Below, piece by piece: positions 56,069 to 64,000 of a DNA stretch of 64,000 nucleotides. The position numbers and the translations under genes were made by a program. Where the stretch lies: contig JALJCQ010000013.1 of the NCBI GenBank assembly GCA_023091665.1, positions 992,001 to 1,056,000 of the forward strand, written 5' to 3'. This DNA is from Pythium myriotylum (lineage: Eukaryota > Oomycota > Peronosporomycetes > Pythiales > Pythiaceae). A model generated the notes under the pieces. That model had not been told where the DNA came from and made no database searches. It saw nothing but the letters and a program-made list of their open reading frames with translations. Every line of letters starts with the position of its first letter. Position 1 is the first letter of the stretch.

Positions 56069-58029
56069 TCAGTTCTCAGAGTTCAGGTTTGCCTGCAGTT
56101 GTTCATAACCCTGTCTTCGTTGGAATATATCTGCCATGCGGACGATCTTCTTGTATTCAGCGGTCTTGAGCATGACTCCATATTCCAAATAGCAGCTTGG
56201 GCGAATGTAGAGCTTCCCGTCCTTGACGATCTCAAATGATTTCTGGTAACGAATAATACTCAACGCCCGAATCGGAGACTCGATCGCATTCTCCAGTTCC
56301 AGTCGTGAGTATTTCTTCGTCGCCGCTGGATTTTCTTTTGACACCCCGAGGATTGTGTTCTTCGTCACCGATAGGAGTGTTTTCGTCGGAAGCCACACGA
56401 AAATCACGGCGATACTCCACAAAACGATCCGAACAAGAGGAGCGTAGATGATCCAAGCGACATGTAGTGTCGTCGTTGTGGTGTGCTCGAGACTCGGATT
56501 GTACGTGTTGCCGTGCGCCAAGTACCCGCCCTTGAACGAATCCACATCGTTCACACGCTGCCTCTCGAGTCTCCATTTCTGCTCACAGATCGTGAAGATA
56601 TGGTCTCGCTGCCACAAAGCGACTAGAGAGGCAATCGCGATGATTTCTTGATTCGTGACGTGGGTCCGGCGAGATATGCGATACGCGAGCGGCTCGTGGA
56701 GCCAGACGAGCCCACGCCAGAGCCACGAAAACGTTAACGCTACAAGTACCCAGCTTTTGATGCTGCACAAGTAGGCCTGGAACTTCATGTTCTTGGACTC
56801 GGACCACGTCCAAATCACAGAATTGGGCATATTGATGAACCACGAAAGCACGCGTGTCGTGACGAGCATAATGCGATAGCTCCAGGTGCGATAGACTGAC
56901 TGAGAGAAAAATGATAAACTTCGCGCTCGTTAAAGGGCCGCTTCTCTCCAATAGAGGGAAAACCCGGCAGGGGAGGCACATTCTGGATTCTCTCGTCGTA
57001 AGAGTCACCGACGCCATGTATCCATAGTTGTAGTTGGAAGTACTGCGGCAGGACCATCCACTTGACGATCTCGGCGAGACTCTTAAAATGCGAAAGAATA
57101 AGCAGCAAGTCAATTGAAATGACGAGTACGTACAGCAGTCCATGCGAGCTGAAGTTCGTGGCTGTGATCGCGCGGATGGATGCGGTTGGGTTCTTGGAAC
57201 CCATTCCGTCGACTATCGTCGCGTCAGAGATCTCATAGGTCGACGCGCAGTTTTGACGGATACTGAACCGCCAGTTTACGATCGCGAGCACGTCGTCGGT
57301 AAGCCAGGCCTTGGTCCTTTGCAGTTGGTTGAAGTTCGTTGCCTCCAGTCCGACGAACTCGACTCGGTTAATATTGGGGCTGGCGCAAGCGTAAAGGTAA
57401 GGAGTAAAAACGCCTCGCTGCTGGTCGTTCGCCACAGGGAAGCCTTCGACGCAAACGATCTTGTAGAGAGGATAACTGAGCCCTATAAGATCTAGCAACC
57501 GTAGGAGCTCAGCCTCTGCGAGGCTACCGACTGGCGCCATTGTGCTTGCTTCCAAGGAGATTTCATCAAATTCGTATCGTTCCATAAACTTAGCGACCAA
57601 TGCGTCGCCGCAGACCCGTGGGCGCCGTGCGTGGAACAGCAGACTGCACGCTGTCCACGCCATCGAATCGACACGCATGTTGCTGATGACGACGAACTGT
57701 GGGATCGCGATTGTCGCTCCTCGATGGGTTACACTGCAGTTGATTGCTTTGGCAGCCAGGAAGAATTTGGGACCTTCGGCTACAAAGGGGAAGAGTTCGT
57801 CGCACCTTGAAAGGAACGACGGCCAGCCAGAGGAAGCTGAGCCGGTGAGTCGGATCTGGTCCGTCACGAGGGATATGACAGGCTTGGTCTCGAGGAAGCT
57901 GATACTACCCGAATCGAATGAGAACGAATCGGCGGGACCTTGCCAGATCAGCTTATAGTACAAGTCGCGAAAGTCAAGTCCCATGAGGAAGAGCAGGAGA
58001 AGGAGGCGCTTGATCATGAAAAACCGCAT
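56069..58029 (-). pseudogene. Multi-pass membrane protein gene broken by a frameshift
   Basis: Two long frames, 56815-58029 (ATG at 58029) and 56069-56869, together cover the length of the intact paralogue at 58237-60606. The first carries the N-terminal helix, a Cys-containing outer domain (LGLDFRDLYYKL-type start, SSGWPSFLSRC, SNMRVDSMAW) and the second helix. The second carries MPNSVIWTWSES, AYLCSIKSWVLVAL, TTLHVAWIIYAPLV and DGKLYIRPSCYLEYGVMLK. The switch lies at about 56904-56920, where one base is missing after GAAGTTTA relative to the paralogue. A 20-nt intron would mend it but is too short to be credible. It is either a recent pseudogene or a sequence error, since both halves are otherwise intact. 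Confidence 0.65.
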
Positions 58030-58236
58030 TGAACATCCAACGCCAGGATGAGAACCGGTCTAGACGCTGGGCGAGTGACCTCAGCAGGATTTTGATCAAA
58101 ATTTCTTGTCTGACGTTGCGCATGTACTACTTTGGTGGAGTGCCCTAATTATAGTTGCAAAAAGTGAGGAACAACGGAGAGTTTGTGGAGAGAAAGCTGC
58201 CCTTGACCTTTGTTCACTTCACTCGCGAGCGGCAAG

Positions 58237-60606
58237 TTATCCCTGTGGGCTGGCTGGAGAGACGAGCGGAGGAAGTCGAGTGCGAGAATGTCGCATCGCA
58301 CTGCCACCATCACTAGGAGGCTCAATGGATGGCGTTTGCTTCGAGTACTCGAAGTGATCAACACCCACAGATGCGGGATCGTTGAGCGGTGGGTCAGCAA
58401 GAGTTGGCGAGTGGGGGGAATTAACTGTTGCCAAAGCGCTCATCGAATCCTGTATGATCACGGAGGAGCCTTGTCGGATAGGCATGTTGGTCTTGAAGAT
58501 GTCGTTGAAGCCAACGCGGGTTTCGATCTGGCCATTTTTGAGCATCACACCGAAGTCCAAGTAGCAGCTCGGACGGATGTATGTTTTGCCGTCTTTGACG
58601 ATCTCCATACTCAGTGTATTGCGCACGAGACTGATCGCCCGGATGGGGCATCCGAGGGCCTCTTCGAGTGGCAGGCGGCAGTACTCGCTGGATGGGGAGG
58701 TGGAATCGCTGCTGGTCAATTCAATCGAGTCGTTAGCAACATGGACAGCAGCGGCCTTCGCCCTTGCTGGTCGCCCCAGCCACCGCAAAATCATATCTCG
58801 ACCTTCACGTTCGGCGAAGTAGAAGAAAGCGTACTTGACCATGAGGTACCCAGCGCTCACGAGGATACTGAAGAGGATGATGTAGACCAACGGCTTGTAG
58901 ATAATCCAGGCTACGTGGAGCGAGGTCGTGGTGAGATAATCCTGCCTTTTGTCGTACGAGTTGGAGTAGCCCAAGTAGCCGTCCGTAAACGACGAGAAGT
59001 CGAAGTGCCGCTGCTCTTCGTAGGCGTATTTGGTCCCGCTGATGGAGAATATGTTCTGCCTTCCAATAAATGAGACGATCGCGCCAATGACGATGATCTC
59101 CGGGTTCGTGAGATATGTGCCACGTACGAATCTGTATGCCCGTTTCTCATTAATCTTGACAAGCACACTCCAGAGGAGGTTGATTGCGCTCGCAATCAGC
59201 ACCCAGCATTTGATGCTGCACAAATACCCTTGCAGTTGCTGGATAAGCGAGTCACTCCACGTCCACACAACCGAGTTTGGTAGGATGATGATCCACGCAA
59301 GCACCTGTGTGATTGTCGTCAGCAGAACGTAGTGCTGGTTCCGGTAGAATGAACGTGAGAAGAACGAGTAGAACTGGACTTCCTCGAAGACAACAGCGCC
59401 GCCATCCGTCGCAGCATGGACGAGCGGTTTGTTTCTGTGCGCGGGATTAGCATCAGGAGAAGGAGGAGCTGCGTACTTTGCACCAATCGTGGACTGGAAC
59501 ATACTCATGAAGCCCTTCTTCCTCATCGACTGCGGCGCCGACACCTCGGCCTTGGAAGCATCCTCGAAGTCTTGTATCCATGCCTGGAGTTCTTGGTACT
59601 GCGGCAGCATGATCCACTTGAGCACCTCAAATGTACTTAAAACGTGCGCGACCAGGAGAACAATGTCGATCAATACTGAAATGGCGTAGAGGTGGCCGAA
59701 GGAGCTAAAGTTGACGAGTGACGACGACGCGAGCTGCATTTTGCCTGTAGTGGAGTAGCTCACGTCGTAGATATCGATCGAGTTCTGGCGGATCCCGTAG
59801 CGGATGCCCATGAAAGAGATCACATCGGCTGTGAGCCAGCCCTTGGTCACGAGGAACTTGGCCACCACTGGGTGCGCGAAGCCGATCCACTCACTACGAT
59901 ATAAATTCGGGCTAGAGCATGCGTAAACGGACGACCGGAAGACGCCCGTCTGCCCTTCGCCCAGGACGAAGGCTTCCGCGCATGTGACGTGAGTCATCGT
60001 GTAGCTGAAACTGACCATGTCAAGGAAGCGCAGCAGTTCGGCCTCCTCGTCGCTGCCAGGCTGAGCGAGGTCATCAAACGTGGGCGTATCTTCTTCGAGT
60101 TGGTACCGGTCCTGGAACCCAATGGCCATCGCATCCTGGCAGATTGACAGGCGACGACCCATGAACAACAGATCACACGAGACTGCAACCATCGAATCAA
60201 CACGCATTGATGCTGTGAGGAGAATCTGCGGCACGACGCGCGTCTCGTTCGTGGAAAGGTATACTGAGCAGTTCTTGGCGAGCGTGGTGAGGAAAAAGCG
60301 GCTTGCGTCAGAGCCGCTAGCGTACATGGACTCGCATCGGGAGTAGAAGGACGGCCATCCTGAGGCAGCGGAAGCCGATCCATTAGCGAGCATCGCGATA
60401 GTATCGGCTGGCTTGGGAATTGGGTGTGTCTGGAGCGTATCGTACCCGACCGTGCGGAACGAGTACGTGTCATAGGGACCGAGCATGTGAAGTTTGTAAT
60501 ACAGGTCGCGCAAGTCGAGGCCAAAAAGCGCGAGGATCATGAGTAGACTTCCGAATGTCATCAGCCGCGCACGTGTCATCTCGCTCATGGCAACGAGCGC
60601 CATCAT
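58237..60606 (-). CDS. Multi-pass membrane protein, uncharacterised oomycete-type family (789 aa)
   Basis: Single exon; the first ATG of the frame is at 60606. About six hydrophobic segments are visible: one near the N-terminus (MTFGSLLMILALFGL), then a loop of about 280 residues with several Cys (SRCESM, KNCSVY, VSCDLL, ICQDAM, VTCAEAF, YACSSP), probably outside and disulfide-bonded. Four or five more follow from YAISVLIDIVLLVAH to SLHVAWIIYKPLVYIILF. The C-terminal part carries EIVKDGKTYIRPSCYLDFGV, shared with the frameshifted neighbour, and a Pro/Ser-rich tail. It is not similar to a transporter family that I recognise. The two genes are head-to-tail with 207 bases between them, a tandem duplication. 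Confidence 0.75.
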   Translation of the reverse strand: MMALVAMSEMTRARLMTFGSLLMILALFGLDLRDLYYKLHMLGPYDTYSFRTVGYDTLQTHPIPKPADTIAMLANGSASAASGWPSFYSRCESMYASGSDASRFFLTTLAKNCSVYLSTNETRVVPQILLTASMRVDSMVAVSCDLLFMGRRLSICQDAMAIGFQDRYQLEEDTPTFDDLAQPGSDEEAELLRFLDMVSFSYTMTHVTCAEAFVLGEGQTGVFRSSVYACSSPNLYRSEWIGFAHPVVAKFLVTKGWLTADVISFMGIRYGIRQNSIDIYDVSYSTTGKMQLASSSLVNFSSFGHLYAISVLIDIVLLVAHVLSTFEVLKWIMLPQYQELQAWIQDFEDASKAEVSAPQSMRKKGFMSMFQSTIGAKYAAPPSPDANPAHRNKPLVHAATDGGAVVFEEVQFYSFFSRSFYRNQHYVLLTTITQVLAWIIILPNSVVWTWSDSLIQQLQGYLCSIKCWVLIASAINLLWSVLVKINEKRAYRFVRGTYLTNPEIIVIGAIVSFIGRQNIFSISGTKYAYEEQRHFDFSSFTDGYLGYSNSYDKRQDYLTTTSLHVAWIIYKPLVYIILFSILVSAGYLMVKYAFFYFAEREGRDMILRWLGRPARAKAAAVHVANDSIELTSSDSTSPSSEYCRLPLEEALGCPIRAISLVRNTLSMEIVKDGKTYIRPSCYLDFGVMLKNGQIETRVGFNDIFKTNMPIRQGSSVIIQDSMSALATVNSPHSPTLADPPLNDPASVGVDHFEYSKQTPSIEPPSDGGSAMRHSRTRLPPLVSPASPQG

Positions 60607-61645
60607 CGAAAGCCGTGCCAGATGCGTCTGTCGTTTGGCGCGAAACACAAAGTGACTACGACCACCTCAGCTCAGAATCGTGTCATGTACAAGAATAACT
60701 CGCACACAGAGAAGGCACCCCGTTGGGTGTCAATCCACCAGAACACGATCTGGTCACCCAAGACACCGAGGACGGCAGAAGGCTGCGAACGGTCTGCGGT
60801 CGATTGACTAATCACGATTACTGTGAGGGCTCTTCCTCCTGACCTGGGCCTTGGCGACTGCCTGTCACGCTTCGACTCACCTAAACAATGAATTTGGTGG
60901 GCGCCCAGCAAAGTTAAATCTTGAGCCAACAGGAGGCGATAAGACCCCAATGTCAGTCACCAAGGAGGCAAAACCAGACAAGACCATGACAAAGAACCGT
61001 CCGCGCCTCTCCGCCTCAGCTGTTTGCGCAGGCTTGGTGCGGTCCTACTGGGTAGTTTGCGATGGCATGACAGTTTTGCTAGCCCGGTTTCTTTGAGAAC
61101 CAACATCATTCCTCGACTCGGTTTCGAAACAAGAAGATTGAGCGCACTGCGACCCGTCAAAAACGCTCGACTCTCCTAGAGACTCAGATCGCTCAAGACT
61201 CACGTCGTGCCAAACCTCTCATTATCACCACGACTTCGATTCAGCGAGTGCAAACCATGGTCATGGGCAGTGCGCGCTGCTGCTGGATTCCTCGCCGCAC
61301 GCGGACCTCGGCATGCCTCACCGCCAGACTCTCGTGCTATACAACACGACGAGGCAGGCTGCCAGCGCTCGAGACGCTCTTGCTGAGCCCAGACAAGGCC
61401 AGCAGCTGCTCGGAGATGCGACGTCGCGGTCGGAGAAGTGCTGACGCATTCCCCATCGCGATCGCGTGCAACCAACCGAGCTTTTTTTGTTTGTTTTTCG
61501 ACAATGTGAAAGAGGATGTAGCCATGTCAACTCGTGCATAGCCAGGTCGGTCGATCACCAACTGTATGTCATAGGACTCGTACTTAACCAATACACCACC
61601 GTACTCTCTCGCCCGGTGTACTTTTCCCTCCCATATTCAAACACC
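60607..61645. other. Intergenic region, divergent promoters
   Basis: 1.04 kb between the divergent starts of the membrane protein gene and the LRR coiled-coil gene. Overlapping short frames occur on both strands around 61200-61590, without domains. Nothing is supported. Confidence 0.5.
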
Positions 61646-64000
61646 ATGGATATGGATCACTCGGACGACGACGGCGACGTCGCCGTCAGCCGCGTCCATG
61701 CGGGGCTGCGCTCGCTCGAAGAGCTGGTAAGCGGAGCAGAGAGAGCGTAGAGACGGGACAGTCTGCGTGTTGTGCTTTCCTCGGCGACTGACGGCGTTTG
61801 TCGGCCAGCATCGCGGGCTCGCGTGCGAGCGCGTCGAGCAGCTCAACGTCTTTGGGAACCGACTGACGGCGCTCGACGGTCTCCACTGGTTCTCGGGGCT
61901 CGTGGAGCTCTGTCTCTCGAACAACCAGATCGAGGTGAGTCAGCGTTGTGGACAAGCGTCGCCAGCGTTCGCGTTCCTCACGGGGAAGTAGGAGCTCTCG
62001 TTCCATGAGCTGGACCCGCTCAAGCAGTTGCGCGTGCTCGATCTCTCGGCGAATCGGTGAGTTGCTGGGCGAGAACCCGGTGCGACGACGGGTGGGCTGT
62101 TGATAACGAGTACTGAGATAGAGCGCGGTGTCGTGTGGAGGTTGTCGTCGTTGCGAGGGCTGCCGTTGCTTCCGAGACTCGAGGAACTCTCCCTCGCGCA
62201 TAATCGGTATGTTCAAAGATCTATCTATGAGCATTGTGCAAGTTTACTGAGATGGAGATCGATGTGACCCAAGACTCGCTGGTCTTGAAGGATTACTCCG
62301 CCCAGTGAAGCTCCCGAAGCTGCAGTACCTGGATCTGCGCGGTAACGAGATCGCGTCGCCTGTCGCGCTCGTGCCCTTGCAACATCTGAAGGTACGGAAA
62401 TGGACATGTGATGTCTAGCAGTTATGGATCTGACGAGGAATTCTAGCGACTAGGCCACCTTCGACTTCAATCTCAAGATGGCGCAGTGTCGAATCCGATT
62501 TGTGAGCTGGAGGATTACCCGGAAGTCATGCTCGAAGTATGACATGTTCGCTATTGTGTTTACATTTTGCCCATACGCACATCGTCTCATGTGGCTCCGT
62601 TGGTGTGGACGTTGCAGTTTCTCCCCATGCTCAAGAAACTTGATGAGGAAGACACATCATTTCTCCGTGAAATAAGTCGTGTCAGGATGCCAAAGTACCA
62701 TTCCGCTATCAGGAGAAACCAACGGAGCTCTCAGAAAGCGGTCGATGGGACATCGCAGACCACGCCAGGAAAGCCTATCGGAAATGCGAGACATAACGTT
62801 CGAGTGTTTGCAGAGTCGGAGGAGCGAGTGGGTTTCAAGATTAATCGGGAAATGTCGAATGACAATACAGACTCCGCAATGAGCTCACGCGAGCAGAAAA
62901 CGCATCAATCTTCTGCCGACGAAAAGAGGTCGCCAGGGACGCAGGAAGAGCCCGAACCAAGACTCACATCCTCGAGTATTCCCAGTCCACCACAACGAGT
63001 CGTAATCCGCGAAGTATCCACCAACACTGAGCTCGACTACGAGAAGATTATCCTTGAACGGGATAATCGGCTCTTGGAGGTCCAAGCGACCGCTCTTGCT
63101 CGGGAGCAGGAGTTGCTGCGAAAGGAAACCGAGTTGTTTGAGAAGGAGAGAGAGAACCAAGAGACTCTACGCCATGTGCAGGGTCAGCTCGCTTCTGCAC
63201 TCGAGCGCACGGCAAAACTTGAGAATCAAATAGCAGAGAGCAAGCTGAAGTGGAGCGCAGAGATTGGACAACTGGAGCAGCGCCAGATCGAAGACAAGCG
63301 AGTCATCTCTGAATTGCAAGCTGAGCTTGGTCAAATTCACGCTCAATGCAACGGTCTCAAATCAGCGAATGAGTCTCTTTCTACCGCACTAAAAGCCAAA
63401 ACTGACGAAGTTGGACAGTTGAAGTCTGACATTTCGAACAGTCGTTCTGCAGATGCCACGTCTCTCGAAGAAGCGCGTGCGCGCGTGCTCGCACTTGAGA
63501 CTGCGCTGAGGGTGAGTGAGCAGCGGTACGTAGATTACGAATCTTCCACGAAGTCCAGGCAACAAGCCTACGACTCGAGAATCGAGAGGCTGGAACGGGA
63601 TCTTGCTGATGCAAAGCAAAACCACGTATCTCAACTTCAGCAATTGCGCGCACTCGAGAACCAACTTCTAGAGATGAAGCACAGTCGAGATCAATATCGC
63701 GATGAGGGTCTTCAGAAAGACGACGAGATCTACCATTTGAAGAAATCCATTCTTCAAAAGAACGAGGAAACCGAGGAGATGCGGCTCCAACTCACTAGGA
63801 TGGCCGAGCGTCAAGATCGAGCACAACAGCAACAACAACTTCTGTATGAGAAACAGCTGCAGGCAAGCATCATGCAGCTCGAGATGGAGTTCCGGCGGGA
63901 GCATCAGCAAGCTGCCGAGAAATTGCAAACAGCCTATCGAAAGTATCAAGACGCAGTCCGCCAGCACCATAGAATGAAAAGTTCATACGAGTCAAGTCTG
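61646..64000 (+). CDS. LRR plus coiled-coil protein, LRRCC1-like (partial, C-terminus off the window)
   Basis: Seven exons are inferred from reading-frame continuity and splice sites: 61646-61726, 61809-61934, 61992-62056, 62141-62206, 62274-62391, 62447-62536 and 62618-64000. They give 643 residues with no stop. Introns are 55-84 nt with GTAAGC, GTGAGT, GTATGT, GTACGG and GTATGA donors. The first six exons encode SDS22-type leucine-rich repeats, with one repeat per exon and breaks inside conserved Asn-Arg (LNVFGNRLTALDGL, LRVLDLSANR, LEELSLAHNR, LQYLDLRGNEI), closed by an LRR cap (NPICELEDYPEVML). After a 120-residue hydrophilic linker a long heptad-type coiled coil begins near residue 320 and runs off the edge. 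This layout fits centrosomal/ciliary LRRCC1-like proteins, so a basal-body role is inferred. Confidence 0.8.

Noticed and set aside
56900..56925. 20-nt GT-AG intron to explain the frame switch in the membrane protein gene
   Set aside because: Too short for splicing and absent from the paralogue, which encodes those residues.
1..64000. CRISPR arrays, insertion sequences, tRNA and rRNA genes
   Set aside because: No regularly spaced repeats, transposase or reverse transcriptase frames, or recognisable RNA gene motifs were seen.

Overview
The window looks like nuclear DNA of an oomycete, probably Pythium- or Phytophthora-like. The strongest clue is a secreted six-cysteine elicitin-like protein at 25231-25620. 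Supporting signs are GC-rich coding DNA, mostly single-exon genes, short introns (about 30-95 nt) with GTRNGT-type donors, and several large families of lineage-specific proteins that I cannot tie to animal, plant or bacterial families. Genus and species cannot be set from this sequence. No tRNA, rRNA, CRISPR array, insertion sequence or recognisable autonomous transposon was seen.

Layout. 1-3.2 kb: five-exon minus-strand gene for a BEACH/WD40 protein of the FAN (NSMAF) family, running off the left edge. 4.2-8.9 kb: tandem pair of plus-strand genes joining a FYVE-type zinc finger to a degenerate protein kinase domain. 10-15.2 kb: two F-box-like, leucine-rich (RNI-like) proteins. 15.4-22.6 kb: tandem, partly identical pair of M1 metallo-aminopeptidase genes on the minus strand. 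23.2-25.6 kb: another RNI-like gene and the elicitin-like gene. 25.6-28.9 kb: gene-poor stretch with a perfect 21-bp hairpin, a small insertion between 14-bp direct repeats, a coding-like relic and a 29-G run. 28.9-33.8 kb: three tandem genes for single-pass membrane proteins with a DUF3712/LEA2-like ectodomain. 34-42 kb: three RNI-like genes and the first member of a family I do not recognise. 42-48.2 kb: four more members of that family, all carrying a Trp-Trp-Trp-Tyr-Arg motif near residue 310. 49.3-56 kb: three RNI-like genes. 56-60.6 kb: two related multi-pass membrane protein genes, one frameshifted. 61.6 kb to the right edge: seven-exon LRR plus coiled-coil (LRRCC1-like) gene that is also cut by the window.

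The theme is local amplification of small families: two pseudokinases, two aminopeptidases, three DUF3712 proteins, five WWWYR proteins, nine RNI-like proteins with at least two decayed relics, and two membrane proteins. The single-copy housekeeping-type genes (FAN-like, LRRCC1-like) have many introns and flank this block. I see no operon-like arrangement and no single pathway joining the families. The best candidate for a previously undescribed system is the WWWYR family, interleaved with the F-box-like RNI family between 34 and 56 kb. Coordinates of spliced genes are outer bounds; exons are given in the evidence.
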